A stretch of DNA of 64,000 nt. Origin: an uncultured Prevotellaceae bacterium. Lineage in GTDB: Bacteria > Bacteroidota > Bacteroidia > Bacteroidales > Bacteroidaceae. How positions within the stretch are numbered: position 1 is the stretch's first letter; each line of letters begins with the position of its first letter. The position numbers were made by a program, and so were the translations under genes. Shown in pieces: positions 42,541-49,711 of the stretch. The stretch is taken from the NCBI GenBank assembly GCA_902764705.1, contig CACWWZ010000002.1:1-64000 (forward strand), given 5' to 3'. The notes beneath the pieces are model-generated. The model was not told the origin of the DNA, searched no databases, and was given only the letters and a program-made list of their open reading frames with translations.

Positions 42541-42568
42541 CTCTCAACTCTAAACTCTCAACTCTCAA
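42541..42568 (-). repeat. Heptamer array between parA and parB
   Basis: Plus-strand units CTCTCAA, CTCTAAA, CTCTCAA, CTCTCAA. The parA stop (42565-42567) lies in the last unit, and the parB ATG follows 4 nt after the array on the minus strand. Confidence 0.85.
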
Positions 42569-43329
42569 CTATTCTTAGAAATGATCTCCTTCGCCAGTGC
42601 CAGATGGTTCTTGGCACCTGCCGACTCTGCGTCGTACAGAATGACGGGCAGTCCGTGCGACGGACTCTCCGACAACTTTACGTTACGCTGGATGACGGTC
42701 TTGAACACCAGTTCCTGGAAGTGGCGCTTCACCTCGTCGTAAATCTGGTTGGCCAGACGCAGGCGTGAGTCATACATCGTCAGCAGGAAACCTTCAATCT
42801 CCAACTTCGGATTCAGGCGCTTCTTCACAATCTTGATGGTGTTCAGCAACTTCGTGATACCTTCCAGTGCAAAGTATTCGCACTGCACGGGAATCATAAT
42901 CGAGTTGGCTGCTGTCAGCGCATTCACCGTGATGAGACCCAGCGACGGCGAACAGTCAATCAGAATGAAGTCGTAGTCCTTCACGATAGGTTGCAACATG
43001 TTGGCAATCACCCGCTCGCGGTCGGGCATGCCGAGCATCTCGATTTCAGCACCCACCAGATCGATGTGGCTGGGGATGATGTCCAGCCGTTCAATGTCTG
43101 TTGTATAGATGGCGTCACGAACGTCAGTCTTGTTGATGATGCACTCATAGAGCGAACATTCCACGTCCTGGATATTGACACCCAAACCACTCGAGGCATT
43201 GGCCTGAGGGTCAGCGTCTATCACAAGCACGTTCTTCTCCAGAGTAGCCAGTGAAGCAGCCAAATTGATGGTCGTGGTCGTCTTACCCACGCCACCCTTC
43301 TGGTTTGCTAATGCAATAATCTTTCCCAT
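42565..43329 (-). CDS. parA: Chromosome partitioning ATPase ParA (Soj)
   Basis: A 254-residue Walker-type ATPase that moves ParB complexes over the nucleoid. Deviant Walker A: NQKGGVGKTTTTINLAASLA (residues 9-28, signature Lys in KGGVGKT); Walker A' VLVIDADPQANASSGLG; Walker B YDFILIDCSPSLG. Length and lack of an N-terminal HTH show the chromosomal type. It heads parA-parB-DUF5683-mltD-rel from its own promoter. Confidence 0.96.
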   Translation of the reverse strand: MGKIIALANQKGGVGKTTTTINLAASLATLEKNVLVIDADPQANASSGLGVNIQDVECSLYECIINKTDVRDAIYTTDIERLDIIPSHIDLVGAEIEMLGMPDRERVIANMLQPIVKDYDFILIDCSPSLGLITVNALTAANSIMIPVQCEYFALEGITKLLNTIKIVKKRLNPKLEIEGFLLTMYDSRLRLANQIYDEVKRHFQELVFKTVIQRNVKLSESPSHGLPVILYDAESAGAKNHLALAKEIISKNS

Positions 43330-43361
43330 AATCTATCTTGACTTATGTACATAATAGACTG

Positions 43362-43393
43362 CAAAGGTACGAATAAAAAACGGACTGACCAAA
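43362..43393 (-). promoter_or_regulatory. parA promoter
   Basis: On the minus strand, TTTG (43390-43393) and TACCTTTG (43362-43369) are 20 nt apart. The -33 box falls in the loop of the terminator of the upstream gene. Confidence 0.85.
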
Positions 43394-43409
43394 ACTCAGT
43401 CCGTTCTTT
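43376..43409 (-). terminator. Bidirectional terminator between the S41 gene and parA
   Basis: A 10-bp stem (AACGGACTGA and TCAGTCCGTT) with a 7-nt loop has T runs on both sides (TTTTTT on minus, TTCTTTT on plus). It ends the S41 peptidase transcript just before parA. Confidence 0.85.
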
Positions 43410-43494
43410 TACACCTTTTTATCTTTTTTAGAGAATCGCACTGACTTTACACTGTAAATGGTTTAAAATTCAGCTTCATCCCCCGCGAACTCTC

Positions 43495-45522
43495 TCATTT
43501 AATCACGACCTTGTGTCCATTGGTGATGTAAATGCCCTTCTGGGTGGGCTGGGTGCTCAGACGGCGACCATCCAGCGTGTACCACGCAGCACCACGCTCA
43601 ACGCTAAATCTGGAACGCCCGGCTATACCGATGCCTGTGGCGTTCTGAAGGAGGCTGCTGACGTAGGGCACGTCGTAGAACTTCGAGTAGTCAAGCGTAG
43701 TGCCGTCGTCCTTCGTGTATGCGATGGGGATGGTGGGTGCCACACCCGGATCGATGTTCACCCAGTTCATGTCAGTCAGACGGGAACGCGCTGACGACAG
43801 CTGGAACTGCAGGCCCTCGGGGGTGATGAACTGCTGTACGGCACAGGCGCCGCCGCCGCTCGTCTCGCCGACGACGGGGAATCCCATGTCCTTCATGAGC
43901 GAGGGTAACAGGTTGCCGCACGAGAAGGAGTTGTCGGTGGTCATCACGGCGTATTTCAGCTGGTAGCCCTTCCACACTTCCTTGTCCTTGTCGTCGAACA
44001 CGCCGTCGAAGTTGCAGTCGACATCGTAGTATATCTTCTGCTTCTGACCGGTCAGCACGTTTTCGCTGTAGAAATGGCCCTGTCCGCCCATGAGTGCCGT
44101 CATGGCCATGACGACGTCGAGCGAACCGCCGGAGTTGAGGGCTATGTCGACCACGAGGTTCTTCACCTCCGGGTCGTCGTTGGCCTGCTTCATGGCGTCG
44201 AGCACTACGCTGATGTCGCCCAGGAAGTCCTCGTCGACGGCAGGCGTACCGCCCTGGCAGCCACCATCGTAGTAGTCCTTCCAGGCAGCGTAGTTGGCGG
44301 GACCGAAGTGCGGGAACAGCAGATAGGCCGTGTCGCCTTCCTTGTAATAGGTCACGGAAGCTATTCCTTTGTCTTGGCGGGCCTTGGTCACCGCATTTCT
44401 CTTGGGATAGCTCAACAAACTGCTGACGTATTGTGTCACCATCGTGTACAGGGACGGATAGGGGTCCTTCATGGCCGTAATACCCGATAGCCAGTCGCTG
44501 ACGGCAGTGCTGGATCCCAATGTCAGATTGACTTTGAGATCGACATACATGGCGGTATGTCCGCCGTCGTTGAGCAGCGCATTCATACAGTTCATTCCGA
44601 AAATATACTCCTGCATCTTGGTGCTCTTCAGCAGCTTTTTGATGGTGGCTCCGTCTTCAATGCCGTCGAGGGCCTTGTCCAGGCCGTCCTTCTTGATGGC
44701 TGCCTCGAGCGGTGAGCGTCCGGGCATGCCGTAGAAATGGTCGACGGTGAAGCACAGCTCCTTGTAGCAGAATTCGGCCATGTCGGCAGAGCGTGTCGTT
44801 TGGGATATCAGCTCTTCACTGCGCTGGGGAGTCATCATGCAGATATTGGAATTGTCGTTGTCGGTCGCCACGACGACTGTTTCGCCGTTATAGCCGGCAA
44901 TGTGGTAGTACAGGTCGCTGTACATGTCGGCGATGGTGGCCAGCGGGAAGTAGACGGCATTGTCGTCGCCGCGCAGGTCGATGCCGTACTTCTTGAAGTC
45001 GAAGGTGACGGTGACCTGTGCCGGTGTCAGTTCCTGGCTCTTGTAGCGCACGTAAGGGGCGCCGTCCAGGTAGGCGTTGTCCATACCCGGCTGTATCAAA
45101 CCCATCAGGTTGGTGAATGACATGTAGTTGGCAGACGTGAACTGTTCGTCGGTGGTGTTCACCGTAGCCTCGGCGAACGGATTCTTCAGCGTGTAGTCGC
45201 CCTCGCCGTTCTTGATGACGGTGATGGTAGTGCCGGGGAGCACCAGCTCCTGGAAATCGGCCGCGGAGATGTATGCCACCGAGGGCATGTCGTCGTAGAA
45301 TCGCAGCGTGACGTTGCCGCCGTCCTCTCCGCCGCGGTTCACGGGCACCTGCCTGGTGAAATACTTGGTGGGGTCTTCGCTACTGCGGGCCTCAGCCCTT
45401 ACTGTTGTACTGTCCGCCAGCGTCGGTGTTCTCCACTGTCTGGGCTTGACGGGAATGGCTGCTGCCGACAGACTCAGCACTACGGCAGCAAACATAACTA
45501 ATAGTCTTGTCATCTTCGTCAT
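43495..45522 (-). CDS. S41 family peptidase, exported, with C-terminal tail
   Basis: A protein of about 675 residues from ATG 45522 (MTKMTRLLVMFAAVVLSLSA); a longer frame reaches 45612 but starts before the -7 element at 45549. The S41 core is at about 380-600: DTAYLLFPHFGPANYAAWKD, LVVDIALNSGGSLDVVMAMT, the nucleophile region TTDNSFSCGNLLPSLMKDMG and VVGETSGGGACAVQQF. The end (WYTLDGRRL ... GIYITNGHKVVIK) is the tail shared with two other secreted proteins. Unlike the tricorn-like enzyme it has no propeller. Confidence 0.85.
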   Translation of the reverse strand: MTKMTRLLVMFAAVVLSLSAAAIPVKPRQWRTPTLADSTTVRAEARSSEDPTKYFTRQVPVNRGGEDGGNVTLRFYDDMPSVAYISAADFQELVLPGTTITVIKNGEGDYTLKNPFAEATVNTTDEQFTSANYMSFTNLMGLIQPGMDNAYLDGAPYVRYKSQELTPAQVTVTFDFKKYGIDLRGDDNAVYFPLATIADMYSDLYYHIAGYNGETVVVATDNDNSNICMMTPQRSEELISQTTRSADMAEFCYKELCFTVDHFYGMPGRSPLEAAIKKDGLDKALDGIEDGATIKKLLKSTKMQEYIFGMNCMNALLNDGGHTAMYVDLKVNLTLGSSTAVSDWLSGITAMKDPYPSLYTMVTQYVSSLLSYPKRNAVTKARQDKGIASVTYYKEGDTAYLLFPHFGPANYAAWKDYYDGGCQGGTPAVDEDFLGDISVVLDAMKQANDDPEVKNLVVDIALNSGGSLDVVMAMTALMGGQGHFYSENVLTGQKQKIYYDVDCNFDGVFDDKDKEVWKGYQLKYAVMTTDNSFSCGNLLPSLMKDMGFPVVGETSGGGACAVQQFITPEGLQFQLSSARSRLTDMNWVNIDPGVAPTIPIAYTKDDGTTLDYSKFYDVPYVSSLLQNATGIGIAGRSRFSVERGAAWYTLDGRRLSTQPTQKGIYITNGHKVVIK

Positions 45523-45548
45523 TTTTATCTTTTGCTGTTTTTTGGCCA

Positions 45549-45556
45549 CAAAATTA
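45549..45556 (-). promoter_or_regulatory. -7 element of the S41 peptidase gene
   Basis: TAATTTTG on the minus strand, 26 nt before ATG 45522. The best TTTG upstream (45569-45572) is only 12 nt away, so the -33 assignment is open. Confidence 0.55.
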
Positions 45557-45719
45557 CAACTTTTTTGGCAAATAACTGTCCATTTGTTCAAGTTTAACGT
45601 TATTTCCAGCATAAATTGCTATTCTGTCAGTATCAAATTGTTGGCAACCATGGGATATAAGCGCCACAAGCTAAATAACAGAGCCGCATACAGGTTGAAG
45701 GAGATAATCCTCTGAAAGT

Positions 45720-45800
45720 AAAACAAGTTGTTTTGGTATCGTAGAAGGCATCCTTTTCATGGCTTAAAGGCAGGTTAATCACACCAAAACAACTTGTTTT
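45720..45800. repeat. 18-bp perfect inverted repeat with 45-bp loop
   Basis: AAAACAAGTTGTTTTGGT (45720-45737) and its exact complement (45783-45800). Each arm is itself nearly palindromic (AAAACAA-G-TTGTTTT). The loop sequence GGCATCCTTTTCATGG...GGTTAAT recurs in diverged form just outside the right arm (GATGCTTTTCAC...GGTTAAT). Confidence 0.85.
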
Positions 45801-45946
45801 GCTGTTATGATGGTATATGATGCTTTTCACAAAAGGGTCATATAGGTTAATAGCCTGATATTAAATAAGTTAAAGCAAAATATGATGCTTTTGCAAAAAT
45901 GTACCGTTTAAAAAAGTAAAAGAGTAAGATAAACATGATGGCGGTA

Positions 45947-46044
45947 CGTCGCCGCGCAGTAGCACCGCTGAGGTCTCGGAGGATTCCTTGCGTCCGCACA
46001 GTAGCGTCGCTGAGGTCTCAGAGGCTCTTCTGCGTCCGCGCAGT
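45947..46044. repeat. 42-bp GC-rich minisatellite
   Basis: Copies at 45947-45990, 45991-46032 and a partial one at 46033-46044 contain CGTCCGC-x-CAGT and CGCTGAGGTCTC-x-GAGG. The period is a multiple of three, which creates an Arg/Cys-rich open frame on the minus strand that I do not treat as a gene. Confidence 0.8.
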
Positions 46045-46057
46045 TGGGGCAAAAGAT

Positions 46058-46098
46058 GGAGGGCGGTGCCGTCCGCCGTGGCGTAGGGGCCGCCCTCC
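46058..46098. repeat. GC-rich hairpin
   Basis: GGAGGGCGG (46058-46066) and CCGCCCTCC (46090-46098) can pair; an inner GGCGG/CCGCC alternative also exists. There is no T run, so it is not a terminator. Confidence 0.6.
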
Positions 46099-46143
46099 TT
46101 GGTGTATGTCGCGCCTCACGCGGGGTGAGCACGCCGTTGGTCA

Positions 46144-46449
46144 TTACTCTAATGTGAAGACAATCGACGTTACCCCATTGGCCGAACCAGTGAAGCTGAC
46201 GCTCGATGCGTCGCCAGTCCAAGTGGAGGTGTAGGTTCCATAATCATGATCGTTCGTCCAGCCACTGATATCAGCATGCATGGTAGCGGTAATGACGATG
46301 CTCTTGAAATGCTTGCCTGTCGGGGCGGTAAAGGTAAGACCTGAGCCATTTGCATCAAGCTGGCCATCGTCAAAGTCCAGGTCGCCCATGCCGGAGAGCG
46401 TCACCGATGTCGAAGATTTGTCCTCGGCTGGTTTCCACATAGTAGTCAC
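46144..46449 (-). pseudogene. Fragment of a secreted protein C-terminal domain
   Basis: An open frame of 101 residues whose sequence looks genuine: STSVTLSGMGDLDFDDGQLD, TFTAPTGKHFKSIVITATMH, WTNDHDYGTYTSTWTGDASS and VSFTGSANGVTSIVFTLE. This resembles a beta domain of large Prevotella surface proteins, ending at a normal stop. The rest of such a gene is missing, and there is no signal peptide. It is joined in another frame to a small ORF (46370-46516), so it is best seen as a remnant left by recombination. Confidence 0.55.
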
Positions 46450-46516
46450 GCCCGTCCTCCGTCCAATCCTTATAGGGCGCGAGGCGGCAAATACGGGTCA
46501 GGTCGAGCGGATTCAT
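46370..46516 (-). pseudogene. Truncated small ORF fused out of frame to a secreted-protein remnant
   Basis: A 48-codon frame: MNPLDLTRICRLAPYKDWTE, then DGRDYYVETSRG, after which it continues in a frame different from the remnant (DIGDALRHGRPGL). It starts 3 nt after the stop of the small ORF upstream. The first 32 residues look coding; the rest is probably read out of frame, so the junction lies near 46420. Confidence 0.4.
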
Positions 46517-46519
46517 CGG

Positions 46520-46666
46520 TTAGATGCTAAGTTGGAGACGTTCCTGGCGAATCTTTTTAATCTCTTCTTCGGCCCGCTGCTGCCACTCGTGCTTGCGACG
46601 GATGGACTCGCGGAAGGCGGCGATAATCTCGTCGCGGGTACGGTTCTTGTATGCTGCTGATACCAT
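46520..46666 (-). CDS. Small charged protein, 48 residues
   Basis: The product starts MVSAAYKNRTRDEIIAAFRE and continues SIRRKHEWQQRAEEEIKKIR to end QERLQLSI. It is a single long amphipathic, basic helix. It has a -7 element (TATCTTTG at 46699-46706, minus strand) 32 nt before its ATG, so it is probably expressed. I do not know its function; the composition would suit RNA or DNA binding. Confidence 0.5.
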   Translation of the reverse strand: MVSAAYKNRTRDEIIAAFRESIRRKHEWQQRAEEEIKKIRQERLQLSI

Positions 46667-46698
46667 AATTATATTGATTTAGAATGTTATTACGGTTG

Positions 46699-46706
46699 CA
46701 AAGATA
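46699..46706 (-). promoter_or_regulatory. -7 element of the 48-residue ORF
   Basis: TATCTTTG followed by C on the minus strand. No TTTG at the right distance upstream. Confidence 0.5.
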
Positions 46707-46932
46707 CGAAAGTTTTTGGAAATAAATTCCATTCCCCTCCAAAAATTAACAAATCGTCACGAAAAAGGCAGGGATGCACCGACTTGCATATCCCCGCCCA
46801 TGTCGGCTTGCGGGAGTGGGCGATGCCATAGGGACGGGAGGCTGGCATACTGATGTCTGAAGAAAGAAGGTATGAAGAACCTGCTGTTCGGAGGTGAGCA
46901 AATGCACCAACGCTTTAAAGGGTTGACAATAA

Positions 46933-46970
46933 AAAAATCCGCGAAACAGCAACATGTTTCGTGGATTTTT
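46933..46970. terminator. Hairpin abutting the surE promoter
   Basis: A 15-bp stem with one G-T pair (46933-46947 with 46956-46970), an 8-nt loop, and A/T runs at its base on both strands. It can end transcripts from either side directly before the surE -7 box. Confidence 0.75.
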
Positions 46971-46972
46971 CG

Positions 46973-46980
46973 TATCTTTG
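46973..46980 (+). promoter_or_regulatory. surE -7 element
   Basis: TATCTTTG followed by C, 21 nt before the ATG. The -33 position lies inside the hairpin stem and has no exact TTTG. Confidence 0.75.
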
Positions 46981-47001
46981 CAGAAAAATTAGGACGAACA
47001 G

Positions 47002-47769
47002 ATGAGACCGCTGATATTGATATCGAACGATGATGGCTATGGGGCCAAGGGAATCAATGAACTGATAGACATGGTCCGCGACTTGGGCGATGTGCTGGTT
47101 TGTGCACCTGACGGGGCGCGGAGCGGCATGGCGTGTGCTTTCTCGGCGACGACACCGTTGTTGTTGACGCAGCGTAGAAAAGAGGCTGGCGTGGAGGTAT
47201 GGTCGTGTAACGGCACACCGACGGACTGTGTGAAGATGGCGTTGGCTGAGCTGTGCCCGAGAAAGCCCGACTTGGTGCTGGGTGGTATCAACCATGGCGA
47301 CAACGCCTCGGTGAATACCCACTATTCCGGTACGATGGGCGTGGTGATGGAAGGGTGTATGAAGTATATCCCCTCGGTGGCCTACTCGTTGTGTGACCAT
47401 CGCGCGGACGCCGACTTCGAACCGCTGCGGCCTTATGTGCGCCGGATAACGCAATGGGTGTTGGAAGAAGGCCTGACGGAGGGCGTCTGTCTGAATGTGA
47501 ATTTTCCGTTGGCGGAAAGTTTTCAAGGGGTGAAAGTTTGTCGAATGGCTCATGGCACATGGAGCAACGAGGTGACAAAGTGTCACCACCCACGGGGTTA
47601 TGACTACTGGTGGATGGTGGGTCATTATACAAATGACGAGCCGCAGGCTGAGGATACGGACCGTTGGGCGCTGGATCACGGCTATGTGGCCATAACGCCC
47701 ACGCGGATTGATGTGACGGCATACGATAGTTTTAAGGAGTTAAAGAAGTTAGAGGAATTAAGGAGTTAA
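47002..47769 (+). CDS. surE: 5'/3'-nucleotidase SurE
   Basis: A 255-residue cytoplasmic phosphatase acting on nucleoside monophosphates. The metal site is clear: ILISNDDGYGAKGINEL (Asp9 and Asp10), APDGARSGMACAFS, NGTPTDCVKMAL and LGGINHGDNASVNTHYSGT. The last dozen codons (SFKELKKLEELRS) derive from a 26-bp tandem repeat that continues after the stop, so the natural C-terminus has been replaced or extended. lpxB follows 42 nt later and is probably in the same transcript. Confidence 0.95.
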   Translation: MRPLILISNDDGYGAKGINELIDMVRDLGDVLVCAPDGARSGMACAFSATTPLLLTQRRKEAGVEVWSCNGTPTDCVKMALAELCPRKPDLVLGGINHGDNASVNTHYSGTMGVVMEGCMKYIPSVAYSLCDHRADADFEPLRPYVRRITQWVLEEGLTEGVCLNVNFPLAESFQGVKVCRMAHGTWSNEVTKCHHPRGYDYWWMVGHYTNDEPQAEDTDRWALDHGYVAITPTRIDVTAYDSFKELKKLEELRS

Positions 47770-47806
47770 AGAAGTTAGAGGAATTAAGGAGTTAAAGAAG
47801 TTAGAG
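47736..47806 (+). repeat. 26-bp tandem repeat over the surE end and lpxB leader
   Basis: Almost three copies of a unit made of GGAGTTAAA, GAAGTTAGA and GGAATTAA. It encodes the SurE C-terminus, includes the stop codon and ends 5 nt before the lpxB ATG. Confidence 0.9.
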
Positions 47807-47811
47807 AAGAG

Positions 47812-48975
47812 ATGCGATACTACCTGATAGTCGGCGAGGCCAGTGGCGATTTGCATGCGTCGCATTTGATGCAGGCACTGAAATGTCGCGATAAGGAGGC
47901 GGAGTTCCGCTTCTTCGGGGGCGACCTGATGACTGCTGTGGGTGGGACGCGTGTAAAACATTACCGTGAACTGGCCTATATGGGCTTCATCCCTGTTCTG
48001 CTGCATCTGAGAACAATTCTGAAGAACATGCAGATGTGTAAGCAGGATGTTACCCAGTGGAACCCCGATGTGGTGATCTTGGTGGACTATCCGGGCTTTA
48101 ACCTGAAGATTGCGAAATTCGTGCATCAATTAAAGTTCAAAGTTTATTACTATATTTCACCGAAGATCTGGGCATGGAAGGAGTACCGCATCAAGAACAT
48201 CAAACGTGACGTGGACGAGTTGTTCTCCATTTTGCCTTTCGAGGTGCCTTTCTTCGAGGAGAAGCACCACTATCCCATTCACTATGTGGGGAACCCCACC
48301 GCTCAAGAAGTGAGGGAGTACTTGAAGACCCCCTCCAAACCTCCCCGAGGGGAGGCTTTAGGTCACTCCCCCTCGGGGGAGCCGGAGAGGGGTCCTGTCA
48401 TCGCTCTGCTGGCGGGCAGTAGGAAACAGGAAATCAAGGATAACCTGCCGGCGATGATTGAGGCCACGCGACATCTGGCCGACCGCTATGATATCGTGCT
48501 GGCCGGAGCTCCCTCGATAGAGACCGCCTACTACGAGCCGTTCCTAAAGGGAAGCACTGTGCGTCTGGTTTCTAACGAAACGTATTCCCTCCTGGCAAAG
48601 GCAACTGCAGCGCTGGTGACCAGTGGTACGGCAACGCTGGAGGCCTGCATGTTCCGTGTGCCGCAGGTGGTGTGTTACAAGACGCCGCTCGCCAAGCTGG
48701 TAGGTTTCCTGAAACGGCATGTGTTGAAGGTGAAGTACGTGTCGCTGGTGAATCTGATAGCCGACCGCGAGGTGGTGCGCGAACTGGTGGCCGAGACTTT
48801 CAGCGCAGACAATATCCGTCAGGAACTGGAAGCCGTTCTGCCGGGAGGCGACAAACGTCAGCAGATGCTCAGCGACTATGAGGACGTCCATCAGCGCTTG
48901 GGCGAGAGTCATGCCCCTGACGAGGCTGCACGGATCATGATAGAGCTATTAAAATGTAAAAATGTAAAAATTTAA
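47812..48975 (+). CDS. lpxB: Lipid-A-disaccharide synthase with inserted palindromic element
   Basis: A 387-residue peripheral membrane glycosyltransferase joining UDP-diacylglucosamine and lipid X in lipid A synthesis. Motifs: GEASGDLHASHLMQAL (residues 7-22), FFGGDLM, VVILVDYPGFNLKIAKF, YYISPKIWAWKEYRIKNIK, YVGNPTAQEV, LLAGSRKQEIKDNLPAM, SGTATLEACMFRVPQVVCYK. Residues about 172-194 (TPSKPPRGEALGHSPSGEPE) come from a two-hairpin DNA element and fall in a variable surface region before the conserved GSRKQEI motif, so activity may survive. The last codons and stop lie in an octamer array. Confidence 0.93.
   Translation: MRYYLIVGEASGDLHASHLMQALKCRDKEAEFRFFGGDLMTAVGGTRVKHYRELAYMGFIPVLLHLRTILKNMQMCKQDVTQWNPDVVILVDYPGFNLKIAKFVHQLKFKVYYYISPKIWAWKEYRIKNIKRDVDELFSILPFEVPFFEEKHHYPIHYVGNPTAQEVREYLKTPSKPPRGEALGHSPSGEPERGPVIALLAGSRKQEIKDNLPAMIEATRHLADRYDIVLAGAPSIETAYYEPFLKGSTVRLVSNETYSLLAKATAALVTSGTATLEACMFRVPQVVCYKTPLAKLVGFLKRHVLKVKYVSLVNLIADREVVRELVAETFSADNIRQELEAVLPGGDKRQQMLSDYEDVHQRLGESHAPDEAARIMIELLKCKNVKI
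48327..48394 (+). repeat. Two-hairpin palindromic element inside lpxB
   Basis: Outer arms GACCCCCTCC (48327-48336) and GGAGAGGGGTC (48384-48394) enclose two hairpins: CCTCCCC-GA-GGGGAGG (48340-48355) and CTCCCCC-TC-GGGGGAG (48366-48381). The element is in frame. The same plan recurs at the end of ftsH. Confidence 0.88.
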
Positions 48976-48988
48976 AAATCTAAAAATG
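48950..48988 (+). repeat. Octamer array across lpxB stop and next start
   Basis: Units TAAAATG, TAAAAATG, TAAAAATT, TAAAAATC, TAAAAATG. The lpxB stop and the ATG of the DUF5020 gene are both part of it. Confidence 0.82.
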
Positions 48989-49696
48989 AAAAAGCTATTT
49001 TTCTTTGTGCTGACGGCTCTGGCAGCCTGCACGATGCAAGCACAAGACATTCAGTTGCATTACGATTTCGGTCGTAACATTTACACTGGCGAGGAAGCCG
49101 GACGACAGAAGGTGACCGTCACTGTGGAGCAGTTCAAGGCCGACAAATGGGGGTCGTGGTATTATTTCGTCGATGTCGACCTGTCGAATCATTTTACGGA
49201 GAGTGCCTATACGGAGATTTCGCGTGAGTTCAATCTGGGCAAGCAGTCGCCGTTTGCCGCTCATGTGGAATATGATGGCGGACTGAGCCGCACGATGAGT
49301 TTCCAACAGGCAGCTCTTGCAGGATTTGCATATAACGGCCATACTGCCGACTTCTCGAAGACGTGGTCTGTGCAGCTGTTATACAAGCAGTTTTTTAAGA
49401 GCTATGACGACACGCACTCTTATGCCAGCGCCCAGCTGACGGGTGTCTGGGGACTGAACTTTCTGAACAAGAAACTGACGTTCTCGGGCTTTATTGATTT
49501 CTGGCGCAGCGAGAAGGCTGATAATCATGGTTGCCTGGTGATTTTGTCGGAACCACAGTTGTGGTATAACTTCACAGAACATTTCAGTGTGGGAACAGAG
49601 TGGGAGTTCTCAAACAATTTCATCTATAACACAGACCCCGAGAGTACGAAGACCTTCTTCTGGAATCCTACGGTGGGTGTGAAGTGGAATTTCTAA
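48986..49696 (+). CDS. DUF5020 outer-membrane protein (Tsx-like)
   Basis: A 236-residue protein with signal peptide (LTALAACTMQAQ). The mature part is a series of amphipathic strands (QLHYDFGRNIYTGE; TVTVEQFKADKWGSWYYFVD; TWSVQLLYKQFF; KKLTFSGFIDFWR; WNPTVGVKWNF) ending in a terminal Phe, as in outer-membrane barrels. The DFG-x-N and FKADKWGSWYYFVDVDL segments resemble Tsx-type nucleoside channels. It lies after surE and lpxB, and a nucleotidase beside a possible nucleoside channel is suggestive but not proof. Confidence 0.85.
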   Translation: MKKLFFFVLTALAACTMQAQDIQLHYDFGRNIYTGEEAGRQKVTVTVEQFKADKWGSWYYFVDVDLSNHFTESAYTEISREFNLGKQSPFAAHVEYDGGLSRTMSFQQAALAGFAYNGHTADFSKTWSVQLLYKQFFKSYDDTHSYASAQLTGVWGLNFLNKKLTFSGFIDFWRSEKADNHGCLVILSEPQLWYNFTEHFSVGTEWEFSNNFIYNTDPESTKTFFWNPTVGVKWNF

Positions 49697-49711
49697 GCAG
49701 TTCGGAATCCT

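Larger units (their letters stand above)
45557..47001. other. Gene-poor repeat and remnant island between two operons
   Basis: About 1.4 kb between the S41 gene and surE. It contains an 18-bp perfect inverted repeat, degenerate AT-rich repeats (45740-45900), a GC-rich 42-bp minisatellite, a GC hairpin, a fragment of a secreted protein, a small ORF with promoter, and the surE promoter. The stretch 46740-46930 has no feature I can support; a 69-codon minus-strand frame there looks fortuitous. Confidence 0.75.

Noticed and set aside
45908..46222. A 104-codon Arg/Pro/Cys-rich minus-strand frame
   Set aside because: It is produced by the 42-bp repeat and the GC hairpin; composition is unlike real proteins here.
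46746..46955. A 69-codon minus-strand frame upstream of surE
   Set aside because: It has no recognisable motif and begins in the hairpin next to the surE promoter.
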